Source: Candidatus Aalborgicola lynettensis (lineage in GTDB: Bacteria; Pseudomonadota; Gammaproteobacteria; Burkholderiales; Burkholderiaceae_C). From it: a stretch of DNA of 57,316 nt. The translations under genes were made by a program, and so were the position numbers. The notes beneath the pieces are model-generated. The model worked only from the letters and a program-made list of their open reading frames with translations. It was not told the origin of the DNA and made no database searches. The first letter of the stretch is position 1, and every line of letters begins with the position of its first letter. The stretch covers positions 1 through 57,316 of the forward strand of contig JADJZE010000026.1 in assembly GCA_016719405.1 (NCBI GenBank). The letters are read 5' to 3'. Shown piece after piece: positions 43,523-54,072 of the stretch.

Positions 43523-45121
43523 ATGAACGCACTACTTTCCGTCTCCGACAAAACCGGCATCGTCGAACTCGCGCAGGCCCTGCACGCGCAAGGCATCAAG
43601 TTGCTCTCCACCGGCGGCACCGCCAAGCTGCTGGCCGACAAAGGTCTGCCGGTGACCGAGGTGGCGGAGATGACGGGCTTCCCCGAAATGCTGGACGGCC
43701 GTGTCAAAACCCTGCACCCCCGCGTGCACGGCGGCCTGCTGGCGCGCCGCGATGTGCCTGCCCACATGGCAGCACTGAAGGAGCACGCCATCGACACCAT
43801 CGACTTTCTGGTGGTCAACCTGTACCCGTTTGAATCCACCGTGGCCAAAGCCGGTTGCACGCTGGAGGATGCCATTGAGAACATCGACATTGGCGGCCCG
43901 GCCATGGTGCGCAGCGCTGCCAAGAACTGGAAAGACGTGGCCGTGCTGACCGACGCATCCCAATACGCCACGGTGATTGCCGAGCTCAAGGCCCACGGCC
44001 AGGTATCGCGCAAGACCAAGTTCGGCCTGGGTGTGGCCGCGTTCAACCGCATTAGCCAGTATGACGGCGCCATCAGCGATTACCTCTCCGCCGTCCAGGT
44101 GGGTGAGGATGCTCCTGCGGATGCGGCAGCGCCCAAGCTGGATTTGTTCCCCGCCCAAAGCAATGGCCGCTTCATCAAGGTGCAAGACCTGCGTTACGGT
44201 GAAAACAGCCACCAGAGCGCTGCCCTGTACCGTGACCTGGTCCCCGCACCCGGTTCGCTGGTCACCGCCAAGCAGTTGCAGGGTAAGGAACTCTCCTACA
44301 ACAACATCGCCGATGCCGACGCCGCTTGGGAATGTGTGAAAAGCTTCAATACGCCTGCATGCGTCATCGTCAAGCACGCCAACCCCTGCGGCGTGGCAGT
44401 AGGTGCTAACGCGCTGGAGTGCTACAGCAAGGCGTTCCAGACCGACCCCACAAGTGCGTTCGGCGGCATTATTGCCCTGAACATGGAGCTTGACGAAGCC
44501 GCAGCCCAGCAAATTTCCAAGCAGTTTGTCGAGGTGCTGATGGCACCCAGCTTCACCGCTGCGGCCTTGGAAGTGTTCAAGACCAAGGTCAATGTGCGTA
44601 TTCTGCAAATTGACCTGCCAAAGGGTGGCGCAAGCGATTGGGACAATGGCCGCAACGCCATGGATATGAAGCGCATTGGCTCCGGCATCCTGCTGCAAAC
44701 GGCGGACAACCACGAACTGACCCTGGCCGACCTGAAAGTGGTCACCACCAAGCAGCCCACGCAAGATGAATTGAACGACCTGCTGTTCGCCTGGAACGTG
44801 GCCAAGTTCGTCAAATCCAATGCCATTGTGTTCTGCAAAAACGGCATGACCATGGGCGTGGGCGCCGGCCAGATGAGTCGCCTGGATTCGGCACGTATTG
44901 CCAGCATCAAGGCCGGCCACGCCAATCTGTCCCTGGCGGGTACGGTGGTGGCGAGCGACGCCTTCTTCCCGTTCCGCGACGGCCTGGACGTGGTGGTGGA
45001 CCACGGTGCCACCTGCATCATCCAGCCCGGCGGCTCCATGCGCGACCAGGAGGTGATTGACGCCGCCAACGAGCGCGGTGTGTCCATGGTGTTCAGCGGC
45101 GTGCGCCACTTCCGCCACTAA
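43523..45121 (+). CDS. purH: Bifunctional AICAR formyltransferase / IMP cyclohydrolase
   Basis: 532 aa, standard length. The IMP cyclohydrolase (MGS-like) domain opens with LLSVSDKTGIVELAQAL and has STGGTAKLL, VKTLHPRVHGGLLARRD; the AICAR transformylase domain has LRYGENSHQSAALY, QGKELSYNNIADADAAWECV and VKHANPCGVAVG. It performs the last two steps of IMP synthesis. Ends 28 nt before a strong terminator. A long open frame on the other strand is a shadow. Confidence 0.96.
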   Translation: MNALLSVSDKTGIVELAQALHAQGIKLLSTGGTAKLLADKGLPVTEVAEMTGFPEMLDGRVKTLHPRVHGGLLARRDVPAHMAALKEHAIDTIDFLVVNLYPFESTVAKAGCTLEDAIENIDIGGPAMVRSAAKNWKDVAVLTDASQYATVIAELKAHGQVSRKTKFGLGVAAFNRISQYDGAISDYLSAVQVGEDAPADAAAPKLDLFPAQSNGRFIKVQDLRYGENSHQSAALYRDLVPAPGSLVTAKQLQGKELSYNNIADADAAWECVKSFNTPACVIVKHANPCGVAVGANALECYSKAFQTDPTSAFGGIIALNMELDEAAAQQISKQFVEVLMAPSFTAAALEVFKTKVNVRILQIDLPKGGASDWDNGRNAMDMKRIGSGILLQTADNHELTLADLKVVTTKQPTQDELNDLLFAWNVAKFVKSNAIVFCKNGMTMGVGAGQMSRLDSARIASIKAGHANLSLAGTVVASDAFFPFRDGLDVVVDHGATCIIQPGGSMRDQEVIDAANERGVSMVFSGVRHFRH

Positions 45122-45148
45122 AGGGTTTGTGGGCATCTGCTGGCACAG

Positions 45149-45169
45149 GCCACCTTCGGGTGGCTTTTT
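45149..45169 (+). terminator. Terminator after purH
   Basis: GCCACC (45149-45154), tetraloop TTCG, GGTGGC (45159-45164), then five T. A classical rho-independent terminator, 28 nt past the purH stop and before the convergent xthA gene. Confidence 0.9.
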
Positions 45170-45196
45170 GCCGATCAGAATGGGGTATACGCCAGA

Positions 45197-46051
45197 TTAC
45201 GCCAGCGTCACCACCACCGGAGCGTGGTCACTGGGGCGCGCGTTCTGGCGCGGGGTTTTATCGATGTGGCACCCGGTTACCAGGGGCTTGAGCGCATTAC
45301 TCACCAGAATGTGGTCGATGCGCATGCCCCGGTTGCGACGGAAACCGAAGTCGCGGTAGTCCCACCACGAGTAGCTTTTGGGCGGCTGCGCGAACAGGCG
45401 CAAGCTGTCATGCAGGCCCAGGGCGATGAGCGCGCGCAGGTGGTAGCGCTCCTCTTCGGTGCAGTGGATGGTGTCACGCAGACCCACCGGGTCCCACACG
45501 TCCAGATCGTCAAAGGTGATGTTGTAGTCGCCCATCAGTACCAGGCGCGGGTGGCGGCTCAACTCGTCTTTCACCCAGCGGCGCAGTGCGGTCAGCCACT
45601 CCATCTTGTATTCGAACTTGTCGCTGCCGGGCTCCTGACCGTTGGGAAAATAGGCGCCAATGACACGAACGGCCTGTGCTGCTTCACGCTGCGCTGCGCT
45701 GTGGGTGCCGCTGTCTATTTCGTCGCCGTTGTCGGTGCCAAGGGCGCTGGGGTAGCTGGCGCACAGTACCCGCGCCATGTCGTCGTCAAAACCCGGAATG
45801 TTTTTGACCACATCGCTGCCCACGGTGCGCGACAGCAGTGCGACACCGTTGTAGGTTTTCTGGCCGAACCACTGTGCCTGGTAGCCGGCGGCTTCGACGG
45901 CGGCGATGGGAAACTTGTCGTCCGTCATCTTCAGCTCTTGCAGGGCCAGCACGTCCACTGGCGCACCCGATGCCTGCTGCGCGGCCAGCCAGTCCAGCAC
46001 CTGGGGCAAGCGCACGCTCAGGGAGTTGACGTTCCAGGTCGCGAGTTTCAT
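45197..46051 (-). CDS. xthA: Exodeoxyribonuclease III
   Basis: 284 aa from ATG 46051 (MKLATWNVNSLSVR), the conserved start; the open frame is 10 codons longer. Motifs of the EEP family: LALQELKMTDDKF (metal-binding Glu), LMGDYNITFDDLDVW (GDxN), and RIDHILVS...SDHAPVV at the end. It repairs AP sites and has 3'-5' exonuclease activity. Starts 7 nt after the folA stop. Confidence 0.93.
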   Translation of the reverse strand: MKLATWNVNSLSVRLPQVLDWLAAQQASGAPVDVLALQELKMTDDKFPIAAVEAAGYQAQWFGQKTYNGVALLSRTVGSDVVKNIPGFDDDMARVLCASYPSALGTDNGDEIDSGTHSAAQREAAQAVRVIGAYFPNGQEPGSDKFEYKMEWLTALRRWVKDELSRHPRLVLMGDYNITFDDLDVWDPVGLRDTIHCTEEERYHLRALIALGLHDSLRLFAQPPKSYSWWDYRDFGFRRNRGMRIDHILVSNALKPLVTGCHIDKTPRQNARPSDHAPVVVTLA

Positions 46052-46058
46052 CCGGGTA

Positions 46059-46544
46059 TCACGTATTTTTGTAGGTGACAAAACTGTAGTTCAGCCCCGT
46101 AGCCGAGGTGTGGCTCTCGCGGCTGACTTCCTTCCAGCTGGCGCCAAAAGGTGGGGCTTTGGTGTCACCCTCAAACTCGGCGTCGATCTCGGTGACCAGG
46201 GCGGTGGCGGCCAGCATCATGGCCAGCTTGTAGATTTCGGCGCCGCCCATGACCCAGGCATTGCCGTCCAGGGGGCACATGCCCATGGCTTCAAACAGCG
46301 AGTTGGCGGTTTTGGCGCCCTCGGCCTTCCAGTCTTTCTGGCGCGTGATAACAATGTTCAGGCGCCCGGGCAGGGGTTTTACATCCGCTGGCAGCGAGTC
46401 CCAGGTTTTGCGCCCCATGATCACCGGTTTGCCCAGCGTAACCTTCTTGAAGTTGGCCAGGTCTTCTGGCAGGTGCCAGGGCATGGCGCCGTCTTTGCCT
46501 ATGACACCGTTGGCCGAGCGGGCCATGATTAGATGCAGCTTCAT
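46059..46544 (-). CDS. folA: Dihydrofolate reductase
   Basis: 161 aa. LHLIMARSANGVIGKDGAMPWHLPEDLANFKKVT is the family start (W of the PW site), GKPVIMGRKTWDSLP the NADPH-binding loop, and AWVMGGAEIYKLAM the GGxxIY motif; the tail ends YSFVTYKNT. It reduces dihydrofolate. Lies between thyA and xthA in the same direction; thyA-folA is the usual pair, as thymidylate synthase makes its substrate. Confidence 0.95.
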   Translation of the reverse strand: MKLHLIMARSANGVIGKDGAMPWHLPEDLANFKKVTLGKPVIMGRKTWDSLPADVKPLPGRLNIVITRQKDWKAEGAKTANSLFEAMGMCPLDGNAWVMGGAEIYKLAMMLAATALVTEIDAEFEGDTKAPPFGASWKEVSRESHTSATGLNYSFVTYKNT

Positions 46545-46601
46545 ACGGGTTCTCCTGGTGGTGTTGACGGTCGATTCACAAGCAGTGCGGGCCCGGGCCC
46601 G

Positions 46602-47438
46602 TTACACGGCCACGGGCGCTTTGATGGCGCTATGGCATTCATAGCCCCGCACTTCAAAATCTTCAAACTGGTAGTCGAAAATGCTGGGCGGGCGGCGTTG
46701 GATGTGCAAGGTGGGGTAGGCAAAAGGTGTGCGGCTCAGCTGCAACTCCACCTGTTCGTGGTGGTTGCTGTAGATGTGGCAGTCGCCCCCGGTCCAAATA
46801 AAGTCGCCCACATCCAGATCACACTGCTGCGCCACCATGTGGGTGAGCAGGGCGTAGCTGGCAATGTTGAAGGGCACACCCAAAAAAATATCGGCGCTGC
46901 GCTGGTAGAGCTGGCAACTCAGTTTGCCCTTGCCGCCAGCCTCAGTGGCGGGTGCCACGTAGAACTGAAAGAACGCGTGGCAGGGCATCAGCGCCATCTT
47001 GTTCAGCTCAGCCACATTCCAGCTGCTCACAATGATGCGGCGCGAGTCGGGGTTGGTTTTGAGGGTTTGGATGACCTCGGCAATTTGGTCAATGTGGCCG
47101 CCGTCGGGCGTGGGCCAGCTGCGCCATTGCACACCGTATACCGGGCCCAACTCACCGGTTTCCGGGTGGGCCCACTCGTCCCAAATGCTCACACCGCGCT
47201 CTTTGAGCCAGTTGTTGTTGCTCGACCCGGTCAGAAACCACAGCAACTCCTGAATGATGCTGCGCAAATGCACCTTCTTGGTGGTCACCAGCGGAAAACC
47301 TTCGTTCAAATCGAACCGCATCTGGTAGCCAAACACGCTTTGGGTGCCGGTGCCGGTGCGGTCGGTTTTGGCCACGCCCGTGGTGGCCACATGGCGCATG
47401 AAGTCTTCGTATTGTGAGCGGATGGGTGAGGTGGTCAT
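46602..47438 (-). CDS. thyA: Thymidylate synthase
   Basis: 278 aa from ATG 47438 (MTTSPIRSQYEDFMRHVATTG). Visible motifs: DRTGTGTQSVFGYQMRFDL, LLWFLTGSSNN, GPVYGVQWRSW, active-site Cys in LMPCHAFFQFYV, SCQLYQRSADIFLGVPFNIASYALLTHM and GDCHIYSNH. Converts dUMP to dTMP. The last residues before the stop at 46602 are HSAIKAPVAV, the normal ending. It faces maeB across 320 bp that contains hairpin 47491-47584. Confidence 0.96.
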   Translation of the reverse strand: MTTSPIRSQYEDFMRHVATTGVAKTDRTGTGTQSVFGYQMRFDLNEGFPLVTTKKVHLRSIIQELLWFLTGSSNNNWLKERGVSIWDEWAHPETGELGPVYGVQWRSWPTPDGGHIDQIAEVIQTLKTNPDSRRIIVSSWNVAELNKMALMPCHAFFQFYVAPATEAGGKGKLSCQLYQRSADIFLGVPFNIASYALLTHMVAQQCDLDVGDFIWTGGDCHIYSNHHEQVELQLSRTPFAYPTLHIQRRPPSIFDYQFEDFEVRGYECHSAIKAPVAV

Positions 47439-47490
47439 GGGCGGGGCAGGCAAGGACACGGACTTGCATTCTCCCTGAATTTGGGCGCCC

Positions 47491-47584
47491 GAGGGCTGGG
47501 CGGCAGAACGTTCTGCTCCGTGTCCCCCGCCCGCGTTGCGGGCTCCTCCTTAACCTGCGCAGAACGCTCTGCCGCCCAGCCCTC
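47491..47584. repeat. Long hairpin in the thyA-maeB divergent region
   Basis: 26-bp inverted repeat with one mismatch: arms 47491-47516 and 47559-47584, loop of 42 nt that contains a smaller CCCGC/GCGGG stem. It lies between two divergent gene starts, so it cannot be a simple terminator. The loop does not match those of the hairpins at 40567 and 41346. The rest of this gap holds a TTGACA-like hexamer at 47590-47595 and little else. Confidence 0.8.
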
Positions 47585-47758
47585 TGGATTTGACAAGGTA
47601 AATCGCCATGGGGCTACGGTCGGACTCGCATTTCCATGTTCAAAATTGCGCGCATTTCGGGGTCGATCCATTTTTGCGCGAAAATGGAAGGTTGCCGCTG
47701 GGCCATGGTCGGTGGTGAATGGTGTTTATCTCGAAGAATTTGCAGCAAAGTGGTTTTT

Positions 47759-49069
<1,311 letters not shown>

Positions 49070-49082
49070 TTTTGGCTTTGTG

Positions 49083-49140
49083 GGTCAAATAGGGCGTTTG
49101 CGCACGTCTGGCGTGCGCAAGCAGCTACCAAAGTTATAGC
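49083..49140 (+). repeat. Dispersed intergenic repeat, copy E
   Basis: 14 nt after the malic enzyme stop. TCAAATAGGGCGTTTGCGCA, then CGTGCGCAAGCAGCTACCAAA and TTATAGCA follow the family pattern. Confidence 0.6.
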
Positions 49141-49172
49141 ACCCGTGCCCTGTTCTGCGGGTCAGCGCCTGC

Positions 49173-49490
49173 TTATAGAGCAGCAAGTGGGTTTTCGAAC
49201 GCCTGCGCGAAGTCCGCGACTTCGTGCGCCTGCAGGCCGGCCGCAGGTGACGTTGCCACTTCTTTCCACTGCGCTACCGTGGCAAGCACTTCGGCCAGAA
49301 CCGATTGGGCCTGTGGTAGCGACAATTCAAAGCGCGCAGCGTGGCACAGCAACTGCGCAATCGATGCAATAGGCCCGGTGTCTTCGCACAGCCAAGTTTG
49401 GGGCTCTGGATCCTTGTCGGGGAATGGATGGAGGCCAAAGGCCGGTGACGGCCGCCACTGGTCGTCGCCGCAATACAATTTTTCGAATTG
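49173..49490 (-). pseudogene. C-terminal fragment of a HipA-type kinase
   Basis: The minus strand reads DDQWRPSPAFGLHPFPDKDP, then TWLCEDTGPIASIAQLL, LPQAQSVLAEVLATVAQWKEVA and VADFAQAFEN. This follows the last 100 residues of HipA-like serine/threonine kinases (WxLSPAFDxxPxP..., ...GPxASxxxLL, ...W). The ATP-binding and catalytic parts are absent; the sequence upstream is the end of the reductase gene. No start codon fits. A truncated relic of a toxin-antitoxin system, by pattern and memory only. Confidence 0.6.
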
Positions 49491-49497
49491 ATCGGCG

Positions 49498-50550
49498 TCA
49501 GGCTCCGTGTTTGTCCGCTTCGGAAGTAAAAGAGTCGGCGAAGAATTGATCCTCGGGCAGTTGCGCCTGTGCACAAAAATCCTTGCGTGCCGACTCCACC
49601 ACAATGGGTGCACCACATGCATAAACTTGGTGGCCGCTTAGGTTGGAGTGGTCTTGTAGCACGGCGTGGTGCACAAAACCGCTGCGCCCCGTCCATGCAT
49701 CGTCAGCAGTGGCATCCGACACCACGGGTACATAGCGCAGGTTCGGCATGCGGCCGAGTTGGCTTTGTACCCAGTCATTCATGTAGAGATCGGTGGGGCG
49801 CCTGCCGCCCCAGTACAGCGTGGTGGCGCGGGTGATGCCCTGGTGCTGCATGTGTTCGAGCAGCGCTTTGATGGGGGCAAAACCGGTGCCCGAGGCCAGC
49901 AGGATGATGGGTTTGTCGGAGTCTTCGCGCAGAAAGAAACTGCCGTAAGGCCCTTCGATGCGCAAAATCTCTTTCTCTTTCATCGCGCCAAACACCACGT
50001 CGGTGAACTTGCCACCGGGCATGTGGCGGATATGCAGCTCCAGCCCGGTGCCGGTGTGGGGTGCATTGGCCATGGAGTAGCTGCGCCGGGTGCCATCGCG
50101 CAAAATGAATTCCACGTACTGTCCGGCGCGGTAGGCAAAGTTGTCATTGGCGGGCAACTGCAGTTGCATCACCATTACATCGTCTGATTGGCGTGTCAGG
50201 GTCGTGACGCGGGTGGGCATTTTTTTGATTGGCAAGGCCCCGAGTTCGGTGACCTGCCGGGATTCAAGCACCAGGTCTGTTTGCGCAACGGCGCAGCAGG
50301 TGAGCACGAAGCCCTGGGCTTCTTCTTCGGGGCTGAGGGCTTTGCTTTGGTGCGCGCCGTGCACCACGGTGCCGGAGAGCATTTTGCATTTGCACGAGCC
50401 ACAGGCGCCGTCTTTGCAGCCGTAGGGCAGGCCGATGCCCTGGCGTATGCCGGCGGCCAATACGGCCTCACCCGGCTGGGTGTCAAACGTGCGCCCGCTG
50501 GGCTGCACCTGGACCGAAAAAACGGAAGATCCGGCGACGTTTCCAGTCAT
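49498..50550 (-). CDS. 2Fe-2S/FAD oxidoreductase (CDP-6-deoxy-delta-3,4-glucoseen reductase type)
   Basis: 350 aa from ATG 50550. N-terminal plant-type ferredoxin domain with LPYGCKDGACGSCKCKML and a fourth Cys in VLTCCAVAQ, then FAD-binding RRSYSMANAP, and NAD-binding LLASGTGFAPIKALLEHM and VYACGAPIVVESARKDF. Same layout as phenol hydroxylase/AscD-type reductases. Passes electrons from NAD(P)H to a partner that is not seen nearby. Divergent from the SDR gene; overlaps none of its genes but abuts the HipA relic. Confidence 0.92.
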   Translation of the reverse strand: MTGNVAGSSVFSVQVQPSGRTFDTQPGEAVLAAGIRQGIGLPYGCKDGACGSCKCKMLSGTVVHGAHQSKALSPEEEAQGFVLTCCAVAQTDLVLESRQVTELGALPIKKMPTRVTTLTRQSDDVMVMQLQLPANDNFAYRAGQYVEFILRDGTRRSYSMANAPHTGTGLELHIRHMPGGKFTDVVFGAMKEKEILRIEGPYGSFFLREDSDKPIILLASGTGFAPIKALLEHMQHQGITRATTLYWGGRRPTDLYMNDWVQSQLGRMPNLRYVPVVSDATADDAWTGRSGFVHHAVLQDHSNLSGHQVYACGAPIVVESARKDFCAQAQLPEDQFFADSFTSEADKHGA

Positions 50551-50597
50551 CTTGTGGGTATCCTTGGGGCTTATATTTTTCAAACGAAGCTGCGATT

Positions 50598-51509
50598 TTG
50601 CCCTCAAATCAAACCCCTCTGGGCGCGCGCCCAGCCCGCTTTCGTCGCGAGCGTGTGCTCATTGTGGGGTGCGGGGATGTGGGTGGCCGTGTTGCGGGCT
50701 TGCTGCGCTCAAAAGTTCGGTTGTTGGCGCTCACGTCCAGTGCCGCTCGGGTGGGTGCATTGCGCGCCCATGGTGTGGTGCCGTTGCAGGGTAATCTGGA
50801 TGACCGTGCGAGTGTGCGGCGTTTGTCGGGTTTGGCAACCCGGGTGGTGCACCTGGCGCCGCCCGCGCCACAGGGTGCAGCCGACGCCCGCACCCGCACG
50901 CTGATGCAAACCTTGCGCCAGCGTGCGGTGCCACGTGCGGTGGTGTACGGTTCCACCAGCGGGGTGTATGGCGATTGTGGGGGCGCGTGGGTGAATGAAA
51001 CACGGGCAGTGATGCCCGCAACTGCGCGTGCGCAGCGCCGGGTGGACGCGGAGTTGGCGATTCGCCATTTCGGGCGCGCCAGTGGTGTGCGCACCAGTAT
51101 TCTGCGTATTCCTGGCATCTACGCCGCCGACCGCGAAGGGGGCACACCCCGTGAACGCTTGCGCAAAGGCCTCCCGGCATTGCAAAGTGAAGAGGATGTG
51201 TACACCAACCATATTCACGCTGATGACCTGGCTAGGGCCTGTTGCGTGGCACTGTGGCGCGCGGCGCCGCAACGGGTGTACAACGTCTGCGACGACAGCG
51301 ACATGCAAATGGGTGACTACTTTGATCTGGCAGCCGATCTGTTTGGGTTGCCACGGCCGCCGCGCATTTCCAGGCTGCAGGCGGCGCAGCAGTTGTCGCC
51401 CCTGCAAATGAGCTTTATGCGTGAATCGCGCCGGCTGCACAACGTGCGCATGAAGCGCGAATTGGGTTTGCGCCTGCGCTATCCCACCGTGCGCAACGGT
51501 TTGTTGTAG
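50598..51509 (+). CDS. NAD-dependent epimerase/SDR-like protein (YeeZ type)
   Basis: 303 aa from a TTG at 50598; the GTG at 50655 is an alternative start and would leave 284 aa. RVLIVGCGDVGGRVAGLL holds the GxGxxG NAD site, LQGNLDD and VVYGSTSGVYGDCGGAW the SDR strand and Ser site; IRHFG...ILRIPGIY and NHIHADDLARAC follow. Similar to YeeZ-like extended SDR proteins. Substrate unknown. Divergent from the reductase. Confidence 0.88.
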   Translation: MPSNQTPLGARPARFRRERVLIVGCGDVGGRVAGLLRSKVRLLALTSSAARVGALRAHGVVPLQGNLDDRASVRRLSGLATRVVHLAPPAPQGAADARTRTLMQTLRQRAVPRAVVYGSTSGVYGDCGGAWVNETRAVMPATARAQRRVDAELAIRHFGRASGVRTSILRIPGIYAADREGGTPRERLRKGLPALQSEEDVYTNHIHADDLARACCVALWRAAPQRVYNVCDDSDMQMGDYFDLAADLFGLPRPPRISRLQAAQQLSPLQMSFMRESRRLHNVRMKRELGLRLRYPTVRNGLL

Positions 51510-51527
51510 TGGGCGGCACCGCGCGTG

Positions 51528-53081
51528 TTACGTTCCTTGTTCCGGTTCGTCGGGGTATTGCAGGCGCAGGGCGCTGAAGGTGGATAAATTGTTGAGCAGC
51601 AGATCCACCAGTTCGGGTTGAAAGTGGGTGCCCCGTCCCTCACGAATCGTGTCCGCGATGCGGTCTTCAGACCAGGGTTCCTTGTAGCTGCGCCGTGAGC
51701 CCAACGCATCAAATACATCGGCCAATGCCGTGATGCGCCCTGACAGGGGAATCGCCTCTCCCGCCAGTCCCTTGGGGTAGCCGGTGCCATCCCAGCGCTC
51801 GTGGTGGGACAGTGCAATTTCGGCCCCCATTTTCATCAGGGGGCGTTTGGAGCGCTGCAAAATCTCCAGCCCGAATTGGGCGTGTTTTTGCATGAAGGCC
51901 CATTCTGCTGCGTCGAGTTTGCCGGCCTTGTGCAGAATGGCATCTGGGATAGCGACTTTGCCAATGTCATGCAGTGGTGAGGCTGTTTTCAGGAGCATGA
52001 CCTGTGCTTCCGGCAAGCCGTACAGGCGTGCCAGTATTTCACACGACAGCGCCACCCGTTTCACATGGGCCCCGGTTTCTTTGCTGCGTGCTTCTACCGC
52101 GTCGGCCAGGGTGTAGACCAGTTCTTTTTGGGTCTCCAGCAAATCGTCTTGCAGGTTGATGTTCTCGAAGGTAATGGCCACGCTCTGGGTGTAAATTTCC
52201 AGCAGTTGCCGATCCGTTTTGTTGAGCACGCGGGCATGGTTGAGGTACAGCACATTGCCACCGCCGTCCTTGGCTGGGGTGTAGACCACATAGGCGTCAT
52301 CGTAATGTTGTGCCGCTTTCTTCTCTATGACCTCGGCGAAACGCTGGGACACAACGGGCGGCAAGTCTGCGTATTGCATGTCGTTGCTGTACTGCACGAA
52401 TTCGCCCGTGGCGGCAATGGTCTTGCCTTCATGGCCGCCATTTTCTTTGTTCGGCAACACGATGCAGTACAGGGCCGAGCGGTCCAGATGCAATAGCGAG
52501 GTGAGTTGGCTTAAAACTGCGGAAGCGAATACCGTGAGGGATTCGGCGTTTTGCACTTGGGCCGTAGCCTGCAAAACACGGGTCAGGCCGTCACGTTGGC
52601 TTTCGATCACACACAGGTCCCGGTAGGCGCGCAATTTGCTGTACAGCAGGGTGCGCAACTTCTGAATCGTCAGGTCGGTTTTTTCTTTGTAATCGTCGAT
52701 GTCGTATTCGCGAATGACCCGATCCTCGGGCGCTTGGCCGGGTTGCCCTGTTCGCATAACCAATCGCGTACGCTGGTTTTCCAGGGTATTGCGCACATAT
52801 CGCACCAAGTCCAGGCCGGCATGATCGTTTTCCATGACCACATCCACAATGGCCATGGCAATGTCGTCGCGGCTATCAAACACTGCGCGGCCCTCACTAC
52901 CGGAATAGGCGCTGAGCAACTCCAGCCCGCATCCTTGGAACTCAAACCCTTTCAGTGCCAAGCGGGTAACGGCGTGTACTTCGGTATCGTCATCGACCAG
53001 CAGGATGCACCACGGCTTCTGGGGTTGTCGACCGGATGGTGCGGATTCCGTTGGGGCTTCGTCAGCAAACAGCATATCCAT
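51528..53081 (-). CDS. HD-GYP response regulator (REC-DUF3369-HD-GYP)
   Basis: 517 aa. Receiver domain first (ILLVDDDTEVHAVTRLAL, VDVVMENDHAGLDLV with the phospho-Asp in AIVDVVM), a DUF3369 sensor part in the middle (VFASAVLSQLTSLLHLDRSAL), then HD-GYP with SLHDIGKVAIPDAILHKAGKL region (HDIGK) and HHERWDGTGYPKGLAG. Predicted c-di-GMP phosphodiesterase. No partner histidine kinase is visible in the window. Confidence 0.93.
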   Translation of the reverse strand: MDMLFADEAPTESAPSGRQPQKPWCILLVDDDTEVHAVTRLALKGFEFQGCGLELLSAYSGSEGRAVFDSRDDIAMAIVDVVMENDHAGLDLVRYVRNTLENQRTRLVMRTGQPGQAPEDRVIREYDIDDYKEKTDLTIQKLRTLLYSKLRAYRDLCVIESQRDGLTRVLQATAQVQNAESLTVFASAVLSQLTSLLHLDRSALYCIVLPNKENGGHEGKTIAATGEFVQYSNDMQYADLPPVVSQRFAEVIEKKAAQHYDDAYVVYTPAKDGGGNVLYLNHARVLNKTDRQLLEIYTQSVAITFENINLQDDLLETQKELVYTLADAVEARSKETGAHVKRVALSCEILARLYGLPEAQVMLLKTASPLHDIGKVAIPDAILHKAGKLDAAEWAFMQKHAQFGLEILQRSKRPLMKMGAEIALSHHERWDGTGYPKGLAGEAIPLSGRITALADVFDALGSRRSYKEPWSEDRIADTIREGRGTHFQPELVDLLLNNLSTFSALRLQYPDEPEQGT

Positions 53082-53217
53082 GGTGTTGATCCTGCGTGCA
53101 CCAAAGTCCGAAATGTCTCGGGTGCTTTTCAGAGGATTCTAAGCACATTATTTGTATGGGTATGCCGGCTGATGGATCCGTAGTCATGTGGTTTTTGATG
53201 GCGTTCGGCGGCGAAAA

Positions 53218-53931
53218 TCAGGCTGAAGAATCGGCGGATTTCGGGGTATAGGCGAGCCGCAGCAGAGCCCAGACCAGCCAACTGCACAACAGCGTAATGG
53301 GGCTGGCCCACAGTACATCACTTAGCCAATGTGCGCCATCGGCCATGCGTGCAAAACCGATGATGAGTCCGCTGGACAATCCGGCAATGGCCCACGCTAG
53401 CTTGCGACGTTTGTCAATCAGCATCAGCGATGCCAAAAAGAATCCGCATGCCACATGGCCACTCACAAACGAGCAGTTGTTATTGCATTGATCGGTCATC
53501 ACGGTGGCGCGTGTAAATTGTTTTGTGCCGCCGAAGGGTTCTACCTGGTAGGGGCGGGCGCGTTGCCATTGATCCTTGAATCCGCTGTTGACCAGCAGGC
53601 CTGGGCCCAGCGTGACGGCGATGGCGATGAAAGCCAGAGGAAGTCGCCACTGCTTGCCATGGTGACTGAAAGTGCACAGCAGCCATCCGGACACCGCCAC
53701 CAGTACGATGACGCGAAATGCTGCGGGCACATACGCGTTGATCAGCTTTACCCACCACCAGTCCACTGCGTGCAGGCGCGATGTTTCACCAATAAACAAA
53801 GCGGCGGCTTGCAGATCCAGCGTGGTCCATGCGGTTGGCAGCGCCGCCAAGGCGAGGGTGCCCAACACAGACCACCAAAACAGTGTTGGTGTGCGTGTGG
53901 CATCAGGAGGTGTTAGCGGGCGGGGGTGCAT
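53218..53931 (-). CDS. PAP2 family membrane phosphatase
   Basis: 237 aa from ATG 53931, chosen because the membrane part starts there; the open frame extends about 200 nt further. Five to six helices. The three PAP2 motifs are present: KDQWQRARPY (KxxxxxxRP), CSFVSGHVACG (SGH) and RMADGAHWLSDV (RxxxxxHxxxD). Dephosphorylates lipid phosphates at the inner membrane. Faces the META-domain gene. Confidence 0.9.
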   Translation of the reverse strand: MHPRPLTPPDATRTPTLFWWSVLGTLALAALPTAWTTLDLQAAALFIGETSRLHAVDWWWVKLINAYVPAAFRVIVLVAVSGWLLCTFSHHGKQWRLPLAFIAIAVTLGPGLLVNSGFKDQWQRARPYQVEPFGGTKQFTRATVMTDQCNNNCSFVSGHVACGFFLASLMLIDKRRKLAWAIAGLSSGLIIGFARMADGAHWLSDVLWASPITLLCSWLVWALLRLAYTPKSADSSA

Positions 53932-54072
53932 GGGAACATGTAAGCGGTAGCGCTGCGTGCAATCGGGCTGCCATTGTCGATGATTTGGCGTTTGCAGACC
54001 TGCGGCGGTCAAAGTTGGGTGCTGCTTCGCTGATACTGTGCACCGCTGAATTGTGTGTGCCACTGAAGGAGA

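Noticed and set aside
43532..45136. A 534-codon open frame on the minus strand
   Set aside because: Antisense shadow of purH, which is complete and motif-rich.
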